This document shows positions 34,972-46,734 of a stretch of DNA of 64,000 nucleotides, in pieces. A program made the translations under genes and the position numbers. Where the stretch lies: positions 8,432,001 to 8,496,000 of the forward strand of contig JASJZH010000006.1 in the NCBI GenBank assembly GCA_037178975.1. Direction: 5' to 3'. Within the stretch, counting starts at the first letter, position 1, and each line of letters opens with the position of its first letter. A model generated the notes under the pieces. That model worked only from the letters and a program-made list of their open reading frames with translations, was not told where the DNA came from and did no database searches. The stretch comes from Oscheius tipulae. Lineage: Eukaryota; Nematoda; Chromadorea; Rhabditida; Rhabditidae.

Positions 34972-36182
34972 AAAGTTTAGAAATAAGCATGATGCAAGTC
35001 CAAAACAGTTAGTAAAACAACAAAAAACAGCTGCGACGTTTCAGCCAAAATGTGCTTAGCTATCGTAGTGTAAATCGCGTAACCTTGCTCTGCTACAATT
35101 TCTGAACCATGTTCTTATTAAAATGTCAATTATTTTCACATTTACAATTTCAAGCCTCTTTGGTACCTCTTAAAAATTTGAAGGAACTGCTTTAAAAATA
35201 CTTAAACAAGCAAACACATGTTTTTTTCTACTGGTTCTTGGAAAGATTCCTCCGAAAACAGACAAATTCATAAGTTTCGTGCGGTCAGCTCGCTTTCTCT
35301 CCTTGTATACAAATATTATTTTGCTATGCCAGGGTATCACCTTCCTTCTCCTGTCAACATTAACATCACTGCAAGAATCGTCTAGTTTTACTCGATCTGG
35401 TGTGACAAGCTCGAAATCCGCTTTTATCGAGTTTTGAGATAGCGAGTGTCCGGACCCTTTTCTAGTTCGCAAAAGTTAAAGTTCAGGTAATTTGCAAGGT
35501 TGAGCCTTTTTGAGTCAGAAATGAGACGTATCATTAGTTTCGAAGTACCATATCAAGGTGAAACTGTTCCACGAGACAACCTCATTTCATAAGAGCATCT
35601 TTTGAAAATATTTTGGGTGCAAAACTCTAGTCTATTAAGTGCAAATTGTGGGAGAAATTACTGAACGCCCTAAACCAGGGTAGATTCGTTTTTGAAGCAA
35701 TTGGGATGCATTCAACTTCTATTCCGAATAGTTGTCTAGAAATAAAGAAGCAACATGCTACCAGAAGCAACAACTTCGACTTATTATTCTTTTTTCTGAA
35801 ACTAACCTTGACTTGCCAAAAAGCGCGTGGCTTGTCGAGACAAGGCTGACAAGTACTGCCGAGAAAGCTTCTCGGCAAATGGTAACGTTTGTTCTGGAGT
35901 AGCAACTTTGCGGCCTTCTATGTTGGTGATCCTCGATGATAAAACAAAAAAGAGGTACACCTCCGTAATCAGCGCGTTTTTCTCTACAAGACCTCAGAAC
36001 ACACAGTCGAAAAAAAAAGTCCGGACACACGCTTTTAGAACAGTTGATTCTCCCCTCTGAATGTTCACAGGTGGACCAACTCAATCTTTGTCGCGTCGGT
36101 GGGGTAGTGAGACGTTCTACACGCGAGGGAACGTAGAACGTCTCGCTTTTTCTGCTTTTGAGTAAGAACAGGCTGGAAAACT
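34972..36182. other. Intergenic, no gene recognised
   Basis: Upstream region of the HDHD2-like gene. Several open frames lack supporting features. The endonuclease remnant follows directly. Confidence 0.5.
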
Positions 36183-36185
36183 ATG

Positions 36186-36558
36186 TGATTGCTACGTTTA
36201 CCCTAGTACAGACGAGGAATACGACGAGTTTCTGGCAACTCTCGATGTCATGCTGACCCGTACACCTATTCAATCCTGCTGGGAGATTTCAACGCAAAGG
36301 TTAGTCAAGACGAATCAAATCGAGATGTAGTTGGAACGGCTACGCTTCATGACGGTAACGACAGAGGGGAAGCACTCGTGGAACTATGCCGAGCTCACAA
36401 TCTACGTCTTTGGAGCACTTTTCTCAAGCAACGACTTTGGACCTGGAGGAGTCCGAATGGAGTACATCGCTGGCAGAAGACACCTAGCCGTGAAGTACGT
36501 CTCTGTTCTGAACAACTTCGTGTACAACTCTGACCATTGCATGATTAGAATGCAAGTC
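36186..36558 (+). mobile_element. Degenerate LINE (RTE/craniofacial-type) endonuclease fragment
   Basis: Remnant of the apurinic-type endonuclease of a non-LTR retrotransposon. Read with two frame changes, it matches the usual order. CYVYPSTDEEYDEFL corresponds to the family VYAPT segment; then come SILLGDFNAKVSQDESNRD (the GDFNAK core), NDRGEALVELCRAHNLRL, TWRSPNG, MEYIAGRR (for IDYI) and YNSDHCMI (the SDH core). Changes of frame fall near 36262 and after TWRSPNG near 36450. No reverse transcriptase is seen nearby, so it is a short inactive copy. Confidence 0.65.
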
Positions 36559-36828
36559 TGGAGGAACAATCTGAAACCAGGCCCTAAATACTTTATAAGT
36601 CATCCTCCTTTGGATTCAAGCGCGCCCTTTTGTCTCTACCGTCCGATTTGGCGACTTCGGTTTAACTGCGGCAGTACAAGAGCTCAAGCTTGAGAATATA
36701 CTGTTTTTCAAGCTTCATAGCTCGGAGAGGGAAAATCTCTAGGAAATCGGGCCACGGCTGGTGAAGTTACTCATCAAGTGCAACAAAACTGCGCTGGCAG
36801 TTGTTCAAAAAGCTTTCCCTAAATCTCG

Positions 36829-37000
36829 ATTTTCCGGGAGCTCATTGACCCAATAGTTTTAGTTCTGGATGTAAGGAGAGTGACCGAGGAGACAGAAGAA
36901 GTATGACCAATAGAAGTAATTAACTTCTTAGTGATATACCGCTGTGGTGGCAATACCAGTAACAAGCTTCAAACTATTGGGTCAATGTACTCCCGGAGAT
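36829..37000. repeat. Inverted-repeat element with ~26-bp arms (MITE-like)
   Basis: The arm at 36833-36858 (CCGGGAGCTCATTGACCCAA and on through TAGTTT) recurs inverted at 36973-36998 with two mismatches, around a centre of about 110 bp. A non-autonomous DNA transposon or large hairpin would look like this. No target-site duplication was convincing. Confidence 0.55.
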
Positions 37001-37443
37001 TCAAAGTCTTTTGTGTGGCTCCCGCTTATCTGACCAAATAGTTTCAGTGTTCACCCTAGTAAGCCTAAGCTTTTGAACTTAGATCAATCAATTCTATGTT
37101 CTGTTACTCTTTCCAAGCTTTCCTTTAACATACCGTTTTCAAATAGAGAACGTCGCCCAAAACCACAAATCGATAGAGCCTGAGGAATGTCAAATTTGCA
37201 GCATGCCGTCAGTTTGTTAATTTTTCTATAGCGTTCAAGGTTTTAGAAACGAGAACCCGGCAAGCTTGTGCGGTCATTTGCTTTGTACCCTGTATGCAAA
37301 AATGGCTGATAGAAAGCAAGACATGCTCTAATTGTAGAAAAGGACCAAAGGAGTTCATTATCGTCAATAAAAGCCGTGAAAACACGTACCTTTTCCATTA
37401 TCATTGTTTTGCAGCCTTGTTTTAGCATTGTTTTAGCATTCCA

Positions 37444-38119
37444 ATGGCGGAAATTGTCGAAGAAAGGAGCGAAGAAGTCTCGAAGCTGATCAACTTGATC
37501 AAAAAATTTTCAGGGAGATACAGAAGCGGAGACAACGACGCTCCAAATGAAGAATACGAACAGTTGGTAAAGAGTCAGACTACTCTCAATCTGCTGCTGT
37601 CTGAGACTGACAGATGTGAAGTTTTCGTTTTTCATATGAAGACTTTGCAGGGTCGTTTCAAACAGTCATTTCAGGCGTCTCGTCTACTCTCAGAACCTCG
37701 ATTAGTCCTCAACCGATCCAACTCGGCTAATCTACAGAGCTGAGGATATAAAAACGACCCTGCAGAAAAAAAAAACTTTTGAACTCGTTTTTAAAAAAAG
37801 CTGAAGATTGTGACTTGCGTGACTACTACTATTTTCATTCATGATTGTGTTTCAGGAGCTACTTTCTTCTACGGAAGAGGAACACTGCGTCAATAATACT
37901 CATGACATCCTGAAAGGAAAAACAATTTACAGTAACTCCTTTGCCGTCTTATTGAAGGGTTTTGGGCTCAGGGGAAAATATGTCGAGAAGCCCCAATCGG
38001 AATTCTTCTTTTCTGCTGCAGTCGACTCCCGATGGAAAATCATTTTGCGGTTTCCCAATATAGGTGAATGTTTTTGTTGGAACAAGCGCATCGTATGTCT
38101 TGTGATATACTCACAGTAA
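37444..38119 (+). CDS. Small orphan protein, acidic/helical N-terminus
   Basis: Not recognised. Exon 1 (37444-37620) encodes MAEIVEERSEEVSKLINLIK and a predicted helical, charged segment ending ETDRCE. Exon 2 (from 37856) reads ELLSSTEEEHCVNN and KGKTIYSNSFAVLLKGFG. It either runs to the stop at 38119 or splices at the donor near 38065. Joining the two gives about 147 residues. A direct repeat GTTTTAGCATT precedes the gene and an acceptor ends at 37436, seven nt before the ATG. AATAAA is at 38187. The intron (235 bp) contains the inverted-repeat element listed next. No signal peptide or domain was identified. Confidence 0.42.
37643..37763. repeat. Small inverted-repeat element inside an intron
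   Basis: TGCAGGGTCGTTT at about 37645 recurs inverted (AAACGACCCTGCA) at about 37749, around a 90-bp core. It sits inside the intron of the small orphan gene, consistent with a MITE insertion that created an apparent read-through frame. Confidence 0.4.
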
Positions 38120-38934
38120 CTATGTATGTTTGTGTAATTGCTTGCGCTTTGGAAAGCATGACATCTTTTGGATAGTGTGCCTCTGAATAAAATTGGTACC
38201 TTTGGCTCGTCTACCCTATTCTCGTCCCACTACAATGGCTCCTACCGGAGTTGCAACAGTTTTGTAACTCGATACTAACAATACATCTGCTGGAACCCAA
38301 GAGTAGTCAATGTCGCGGGCCCGAGCTGTAGCGCTCTATCAGTGCATCGAAACGGTATGGCTAAGCAGCAGAGACCGTCGCACAGCCAAGTTCTCCGAGA
38401 TACATTCATGACCGTCTCCGTGGGAGCCGAAAGAGACAGCGAAGCCCTCTTCCAAGTTTCATGGTATTTGCATAATTGTTTGCTTTCTAAGAAATATATT
38501 GTAGGCGCCTAGGAGAAGAGACGACATTGTGACCAGCGCTCAAGCTGATCTGACAAAACAGCGTGATCATCCGCTCTGCCACCTTCTGGGCCGTGGTCTG
38601 AAACTATGACGAGCAACAACGATCGCAGTACCAACCAGAATCGACCATCCGGAAACTAACGGTCTGATACCGCCAGCGAAGGCGGCTACTCAAATAAAGC
38701 GGCTGAAAAGAACAGAACCGGACACCAGGAGCAGACCCGACAGAGGAAGAATCCGGAGGAGTACCGCAGGTGCCATGTTTTCCTTTCAGAACAAAAAATA
38801 GTTAGCGTGATTGCATGGTTCGGCAAAAAAGCAAACAGTATGCGAGCTCGATGGAGCGCTTTGAAGGCCAGTACATAATTAATTATCTCGTAGTGAGTTA
38901 GAACCAAACCGCCAAAGAGCTTTAAGATATTCAA
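38120..38934. other. Intergenic, no gene recognised
   Basis: Apart from the poly(A) signal at 38187, nothing is supported. The sequence becomes GC-richer around 38300-38650 without a coding pattern. Confidence 0.45.
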
Positions 38935-39036
38935 TATACGTCTTTGTTCAGCCAACATGAAAGAGTAGGTTGGTAAGAAATCTAGGTTCAAAGTTGGACC
39001 CCACTTAGTGGTAGCCAATTCGTTGGCATCTCTCTG
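38935..39036 (-). pseudogene. Partial duplicate of the adjacent carboxylesterase
   Basis: The reverse-strand frame reads ANELATTKWGPTLNLDFLPT then YSFMLAEQRR. This matches the neighbouring esterase at TNDLATIKWGPTLDGDFLPA and SPFVLSKQG. Only about 34 codons are similar. Flanking exons and catalytic blocks were not found, so it is a truncated tandem-duplicate relic. Confidence 0.6.
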
Positions 39037-39131
39037 GTCTCTGGCCGCAATGACAGACTTTGCTGTGTTACGACCACATTTTCAAAGTTAAAAAATATCG
39101 TCAATTTCAGAATTTATTATTATAGAAAAAA

Positions 39132-41401
39132 TCATTTTCCTAGAGGAAGTCGATCAAGTTGAGCTTGACTTCTTATATATGAGCTAGGTGCCAAGAACCC
39201 GAGATCAAATCCAAGATTACGAAGCTGGGACATGAAGTTGTACTCATCTGAAACGATAGAATATGATTTGAATCCTCTAACCCCGGTAGAAGTTGGACTG
39301 AATTTCTGGCTGTCCCTTGAAAATGTAAAAATCCAGATTGTTGCCGACCGTAGGCCAAGTCATGTTGTTCGGTCTCGGCACCCTGAGAAGTTGATAAATC
39401 TGACAAAAGGGACCTTACCCCGTTTTAGTAAAGGTTGAAATTGCTGAAGTCAACTGGGAATGGACGGAGCCGTCATCCCCAACCATGTCGTATTTGCCCA
39501 TATTGAAGAGATCAAACATATATGCGTACTCGTTAGTGTGGACAGACCCTGAATTCACCTGCTATTTTCACTGAGTAAAAACTACCGTAAGCCTGTGGAA
39601 AAGTCATTCCTCTGCTCTGCCAGATGACAGGATTGTACTGATCAAATCTGTAAGCGTAGATCTGCCATCCTTGGTCTCTTCTGGAGATGATTCCATCAAC
39701 TGCGGGAGCGAAGAAGTAGATCATGTTGGCCCACTGAAAACATACAGAGTCTAACTGAACGTTTGAGACCCAGAAAGAGTAAATGACACTATCCGAAACC
39801 GCAACTCACACTGTTATACTGATCCAAATAGTAAGCTGTACTCTGACCCTCTGGAGCATACTTCTGAATTGTCAACTGAACAGCTTGTTCAGTGTTACTT
39901 CCAAAATACTGTGGCTCTACTAGTTTCTGAAGACAAGAAGTTTGTCCAAACCGAAAACAAACAAACTCGAATGATCGCGATGAACTTGTCGCGGGTGAAG
40001 CTTGCTTGCTCAGCGATTGGAATCGACAAATTCTGGATGTAAGGAGAGTAGCCGAGGAGACTGAAGTAGCCAGCATCTTTGTTACTGACTCCAACAATGA
40101 TCGGCTTCGGTTTTCCTTGTTTGGAAAGCACGAAGGGAGAGGCTGGGAGGAAATCTCCGTCCAAAGTTGGGCCCCACTTGATTGTAGCCAGGTCATTGGT
40201 AGTATAGCCGACTCTGTCTACAGCATCATAGATTTGGTCGACTGTCTTGCTTTTCAGACAGTCCTTCATCTGGTTTCCGAGACATCCGAGTTCAGTGATG
40301 AGTCTCCAAGAGTTTTCAGTAACAGTTGTTCCTGTTCCCCAGTATGAGAAGGCACTTCCGGACATTTCGATAGCTCCGGCGACCATATCTAAACAAACTA
40401 CACTTTTTGTCCTATGACCTGTTACCTCTGGTGTACGGGCTCAAAACAAGATGAGCGGCAGAGCATCCGCCAGCAGATAGTCCCCAGACCGTCACCTTGT
40501 TCTTATCTCCTCCAAAATACCCAATGTACTTGTTGATAAATCTGGAGAAAAACAAACAATGACGACAAAAATGGCGTCATCGTAAACTTTTCTGTACTTT
40601 CTCAATAGCAGAACAAAGTCTTTCCCGTAAAATCTTAGCTACCACAAAGATTTTCGCCCTCACCGCTTGGGCACTTTGGAAGCTCTACGATCTCAAGCGT
40701 ATAACAGTCTGGTGAGACAGTATGAGAGAGACTATTGCGTACGTTGCTTCTCTGTAGATACAAATTTCACCAACTCACTCAATGGCCTTTGCTTGGTCAA
40801 ATGCTCCAAAGTTTCCATTCATTTCAGGAATTCCAACTGAGAGGAAGCCATGGACTCCCAGTCTGTATTGGAAGGTGACCACGATGATATCCTGAGGAAT
40901 GTAGTTGTCGGCGTAGCCAGTGTAGCCAAAGACAGAAGCTGACCCAATCTCATAGCCTCCTCCATGTACCCAAACCAAAACTGGGAGATTACCCTCGATC
41001 TGATAGGCCCAACTGATAGGTTTCGGAAGGTCACTCACTCGGTTTTTTGGCCTGATTATGTTCATAGTTAGACAATCTTCACTAGCAGTGTAGTTGGCAG
41101 GAATTGCTCTTCTCGTGTGTGGTATACAGATGTTACCGAATTTTGTGGCATTCAGATGACCAAACGGGACTGGATCTTGAGGTTTCTGAGCAGAAGTTAT
41201 CTTTTTACAAAATGTGAGCCTTACTTCAAATCGGAGAGATCCTGTAGGTGGTCGGGCGAACGGTATACCCAAGAAGATTTCTGCAGGAACGTTCGTAATT
41301 GTGTTATAGTCGAGGCCAGTGACAGTTCCTAATGGAAGAGACACTGATGGCGCAGAATAAATGCATTGTACTAGAACTAAGAATATAGCGATCGTGAACA
41401 T
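39132..41401 (-). CDS. Secreted carboxylesterase/cholinesterase-like protein
   Basis: Alpha/beta-hydrolase of the type B carboxylesterase family. Ten exons: 41401-41225, 41185-41039, 40999-40779, 40541-40426, 40388-39967, 39926-39810, 39733-39586, 39548-39419, 39382-39282, 39247-39132; 564 residues, the family length. The signal peptide begins MFTIAIFLVLVQCIYSAPS. FLGIPFARPPTGSLRF is the family N-terminal block; EDCLTMNI the signature. The oxyanion loop is VWVHGGGYEIG. The nucleophile elbow is VTVWGLSAGG (Ser kept, GxSxG). The expected acid site (GVNKDEG in acetylcholinesterase) reads GVSNKDAG, so Glu is Ala. A His (SVHTNEYAYMF) occupies the histidine position. No GPI or membrane tail follows. 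Introns are mostly 34 to 42 nt. The ATG is immediately after a CAG acceptor; an in-frame upstream ATG at 41536 lies in the presumed leader. Confidence 0.94.
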
Positions 41402-44400
41402 CTGAAAACAGTGCTCTTTAGAGGATAGTAGTCGCTTAAGTAGACAGGAGACAGACTCCGTAAGAGAGATAGGGAAAATGACACAAACAGTGTCATCCCT
41501 ATTGACAAGTTGTTCTCCCCTGAAGTAAGTAAACATCTACTGTATAGAGCTCGTTGGTACAAGATCTACTAGTACTTATAATGGTGACATTGTTTGACCT
41601 CGCTTGAGTGAAAAAGCAAGACAACCGGCTCTCTCGGAGGTAAGTTCGCAAAAAACACACGGCTTCTGCTTGTTTTAACGCGTGAAGTGTAGTTTTCCGT
41701 GTTCACAAGCAGTCTGACACTCTATGACATGTCTGAGGGTCTTTCCAGGTTATTGTTTATCATGGGTAGTTTCAGAGGTATGGATTAGAGCCGGTCGGTA
41801 TCAGGTACAATGACCGATCCTGAGAGGTTCGAGAGTGGTGAAAGTCAAAAACTACCGCTAGATACCTCAGAATACAAACAGAGATGATGAGATCACAGAT
41901 CACTATCCAGCAAATCTTCATAATAATCAGATACTCAGGTTGTTCTTCTTATTGAGTTTGTAATGCTACTCTAAAGCATCGTAGTAGTTGAACATTCGAT
42001 CACGCTAACTAGATCATGAGCTTTTAGTATGTACGTTATCAGCTCTTTGCAACATTTGCAGGTGAATCTACTCGCCATTTGCAACCTTACTAGCCTTCTC
42101 CCTGTATTTCGCTGTCCAACTCTTATTTAAAGAATCGGATGAGCAGATAGTTATCTTGATATCCTTGCTAATGTACGTTCCTCCATACTTCTCTACAGTT
42201 GTCTTCTCCCAGTTTCTGCTAACCTATCCTATCAGCAAAACATATCCTAAATTGGAAGTAAACACTAGTTTGTTACCCTCTCTATCTACAGGACCTTACT
42301 TGTCATCATGTTTGCTTAAAGGAGACGGAAAAATATGCATTCAATCGCTATCACTTGAAGGTTCAGGTAGTATGCACCAGCAAAATAGGAACCGTCAAGA
42401 ACAGAAAGTCTTTAACAAACTGGTCCTTCAATTGATAGTCCACAAGGGTTTGTGTTTTAATTGTTTACCTTTGAATCAGAGCTAAGGATATATTCCTGGC
42501 GAGTACGCAAAGCCTCTTGTTTCACCTCGGACAAGTTCAAAAGTGCATGCGCCGAACCTCTTGTAACATCAGATCCCGCTCTATGTACTCAGTTTTTGGG
42601 GTGTGGGTGTATTCTCAGCAGACTATAAAGAAGCAGACCATCAGCTGACGCACTAAAAGTTCTTCTTCATGAATAAAGAAGCCGACAGTCATAAAACATT
42701 TGAGAGCAAGTCATAAAAGTTGAGACATTTGCCCTACTTAATGTTTTCAACAAATCGCTGTGTTCCAAGAGGTTTCCCCAGAGGGAGCATTCCTGCTCAC
42801 AAAATGAGGCCATTCAAAATTGTACTCTTGGATTAAACTGTGTTTCATTGTTGTACACGTGTCTTCCGAAATTCTCACGCGATCATCTATTTTATAAGTG
42901 CATCCTGCAAAGACAGATTCTAGTGAAGATGACATTTTGACCACACCTGCACCTTCCGAATAGATTTCTGCCACCTCTGACTTTGTCACGTGTGATATTA
43001 CTAAAAAGGAGTCTGCTATTTCTTTCGTTCGCTTCGTCAAAAACATGCTGACTATTCTTTTTTCAGGTCATTCAACTCACCATGGTCTTTTTTAATTGAC
43101 GCGATTATGTCATTAAGAATTCTCAGGCTGCAACATCTAGTAGTTAAGCTGACCTCCGTTCCATAGGCAAAGATGCTTCGTGATGCGAGTTTCTATAGAA
43201 AGCTTTTACAGAACGTTTCCCTATCATACTGTCTAAGTCGCACCTTCTCCCTCCGATAGGTGAAGACATTCAATTGCTCACTTAAGTACTGAATCAAACA
43301 AGAGACATTTTTGACAGAATTGCATTTCCTCCGCGATGTTCGAGACAGGAATCATTGCCACAAAATTGAATAAGACGGAAGGATTTGTCTAACAATTCGC
43401 GAGAGACATAATTTTTTTTGTTTATCGTCTCACACCCTAAGAATGTCTCACAGAACATTAACTTAGAACACTAGCTGACGGAATAGCCCTTCGGAAAATC
43501 ACTGACAGGTCCTTCCGCCCGTACAACCAATACACCAGCTGCACAAATTACATGTATATCGCAAGTGTTTGCCACTTTTTATAGAGAAGTCATCAGCGGC
43601 GGAGACCTTTTTTCTGCAAATCTCTCTGTCTACTCCATCCATATTTTAGCATACCACGCACAGAGGGAACGTTGACCATGTTTTCCATACATTTTCTCGA
43701 TTATAAACAATTTTCTGGTATGAGGTAATGCAATTTCTCTAAGAGGCTACTCCCGACTCGTACAAACAGAATCAAGCATGATCTTTTGATAGTGTCACGG
43801 CCGATTGTTAACATCTCGTTGGCACGCAGTCACTATTTATAGAGTAGGCAGAATTGTATATATAAATTAGTCACACCCGGCACACCCCTGATATAGTATG
43901 AACTTTTTCCCAATTAGGGCTGCGGAATCTGACATCCGCCTACAAGAAAGCGCTACAAGTGCCATGCCCAGGAAGTCATCATTTCAAGGACAGACGAGCT
44001 TCCGCGCGGATGCATGCAAAATGTCATCGAGATTGGTTCGCAGCTGGGGAGCCATTAAATCCTGTCGTCCACAGAGAGAGAAGAGTCTACTTTCCTTCTT
44101 TTCCCAGTCATGAAAAGTACTAGCAGTGATCTCTATCTCCCTCCCTCTTTGTTCAAGAGCGTTCATTTTGTGCTCAATGCTCTCTCTCCGGTCTATTCAA
44201 CTTCCTAGGGACAATAACGCCAGCTCCCCGAGTGGATCATATTGCTCTGCCTGTCTTGTTTGACAGCTGATTCCAGCACAACACGCTTTTTGGGCTTAAT
44301 CTTTGTGCCAGCCTGTTGCATTTCCTCTAGGCTATTGCTTGCCGGCTGCATTAAACTGTACACTTCCTGTACCCTATGCATATCCATAAGCATATTTTCT

Positions 44401-46734
44401 CGAATACACAGCTCTTTATATCTCTGTCTTTGTACCCAAGTTTGCTTGTGCAAACATTCATTGAATAGTCTTTCACTCTAAACATTGAACTTATTGGCTT
44501 TAATTACAAATCTATGAGTATAAAAGGCTTTCAGCGTTCGGTCACCCCACGTTTTTTGGGCTCCATTAGCTTTATGACCAACTACAGTCACATCCTATCT
44601 AATTCCTTATGGTGAACACTTCCCCCCCCCCCCCAGAGCGTTTGCTTGACCATGCTCAACTGCTAATCCCGAAACGGCTATGCATATCATGCTCAATCTA
44701 TGTGCATGGTAACTCTCAATAAGTGGTGACTGGAAATGTGTCATGTGAACTAGTTTTCCGAGTTATACCTCTTGCTGCTAACCTAACGAAGGTTGATGCA
44801 CGCAGGTTTTTGATGGTATGAGAGAAACTCAAAAACTTAGAACTTGAACTTTCGTTCTGGCAGCAAAATACCTAACATCTTGTCTGTCTTCAGGGATTGG
44901 AAAAAAAAAGTTTAAGGCACAAGTCAAATGGTTACGTAAAGCCAGAAAACAGGTTGACAAAGATAAAGTGACGTCATGGTTATTGTGAAAACCCGTGTAC
45001 TGCAATTTGTAAAAAAAAAATTTCTGAGCTATTCTGCAGCTATGTGTGTTGAAAAACACGGGGTCATTCTTTGCAAGCGATCCTCTTAGGGGTCCACTCA
45101 TCGAAAGAGAGGGTGTCTTCGATCATTCATTTCCAAGGAACAAGATTTTTGAGTTGTCAAGAACATCCAATAGACAAGACAAACACTATCTCATAATCAT
45201 ATTCCACCTTCTCCCTCTTGTCCTTGTTTTTTTCACGTTTCCCATTTCTCGTCTGTCAGCACTCTCTCTATTTCGAGTAGCCAAGACTTCTCCAAAACTT
45301 CCGGCACTTTTCACCTTTATCCATTCAGAGCCGATTGTTTACATAGGGTGGGGCATTAATTGGACCCCCAAAAGTCAGACACCACTAATTTTAGGGGGCC
45401 TCCCCAGCCCCTTTTTATGACTTTGCGTCTCTCGTATAAAATTAGATTTTTTCCGTAGATACATCACAACCCGAAATGTTTTATTAATTAGGGAGAATGT
45501 GTTCATGCACTTCCCTGCTCACCTTTCATGATCTCGTTCACGATCATGTTTCTATATACTTATGAAGTAGAGGTAATGGTAAAAATACGAATAGACGCCA
45601 TTCAACTTGAGTGGGGTAGCTGTTAATTGAATCGAAGAGTTCAAGAAAGGAATCAGTAACTAGGATACCGACTTTGTAAGACAATACCGACTTACAGTAG
45701 CGGCATTCTTTTGAAACCCGCACATTTTCATTTGAGAGAAAGTGGTTAGCTATTTTTCTTCGGGTCTGTCTGACTAAAAACCTTTTTTTTGGAACATCCT
45801 TTTATTATAGCCGTTCCATTTTTGCCGGAGCCCTTGGAAAGAACTCGTTCCACTTTGAACTAGAACAAGACGAATTCTCAGGGCAAGACATAGCTTGACC
45901 TAATCTCTGCGCTGTCAAAATTCGGATGAGCCAATTCTAATGAGGTTCTTGTTTTAGAACCCCGTATCTGCTCAAAAATCTCTCCTGCCCTTTCTCTTTA
46001 CTCTCTTTTGTTTCAAATTAAATTCCAACCCATTTGTCGTTAGCACACAGACATGTGTCGTCCCGATTCTATCAGTATTTTTGCCGTTCTCTTGTTTATC
46101 CCGGCCACTCAATGAGAGTTATTCAAGCCGTGAATAGCACACAAATACTTTAGAGAGATAAGAAAACAATATTCTATATAAAAGTCACCCGATCGTCTTT
46201 CCCCATTCATAGCTGAGAAAAATCGGAAGCATTCGGGGTGCTCTTCCACTTCAGGAGAGGGCGGGGCGAGAAGTCTTTTCTAGTCTTGCCTCTGAAGGAG
46301 ATACTTACCTAGCTGTAGTTATCCCCCGTTTGATTACCTGTTCAGATGTAGCAAAGATCCACTATACGCCGACCAAAATCCATTGCGTGTTAAAAGTCAC
46401 CTCTTGGCTTCTTTATGATGTTTTCGAATTTTAGGGATTAGCACAATCCTTATAAGACGAGAACAACTTTACTACTTTTGTTTGTCGAGAGATCATGTTT
46501 CCACTTTCTCTACGCATGTCTACTTCCTAGAACGTAGTTTCCTCTTGCAGTGTTCGGTCCCTATGATTAGTTTTAATAGTCTGATGTCCTTTGTGTATAG
46601 AACGAGGAACTTCTTTCCATTCCGAGACGCGTGAGATTCGATCAAAAAACCCTCTTCTTTGCTAATTCATTCGACCCTCACTGGAGATCTCCTTATTCAT
46701 CTCGGAATCCCATAATCGCTTCTTTTTCAGGAGC
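41402..46734. other. Long intergenic region, no gene recognised
   Basis: About 5.3 kb. A C homopolymer of 14 or so lies near 44622-44635. A reverse-strand frame at 43046-42747 (99 codons) is listed separately. No domain, RNA gene or repeat family recognised. Confidence 0.55.
42747..43046 (-). CDS. Weak candidate ORF of 99 residues
   Basis: Unrecognised. The frame begins MFLTKRTKEIADSFLVISHV and contains a Cys-containing segment (SVFAGCTYKIDDRVRISEDT) with protein-like composition. A GTCAG acceptor-like site ends one base before the ATG. I could not connect an upstream exon in frame and saw no poly(A) signal. May be a short exon, a relic or chance. Confidence 0.2.
   Translation of the reverse strand: MFLTKRTKEIADSFLVISHVTKSEVAEIYSEGAGVVKMSSSLESVFAGCTYKIDDRVRISEDTCTTMKHSLIQEYNFEWPHFVSRNAPSGETSWNTAIC

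Noticed and set aside
41402-41536. N-terminal extension of the carboxylesterase to an upstream in-frame ATG
   Set aside because: The extension would bury the signal peptide, and a perfect CAG acceptor abuts the internal ATG at 41401.
44619-44637. Poly-C run
   Set aside because: A simple homopolymer of about 14 C in a noncoding region; no further structure around it.
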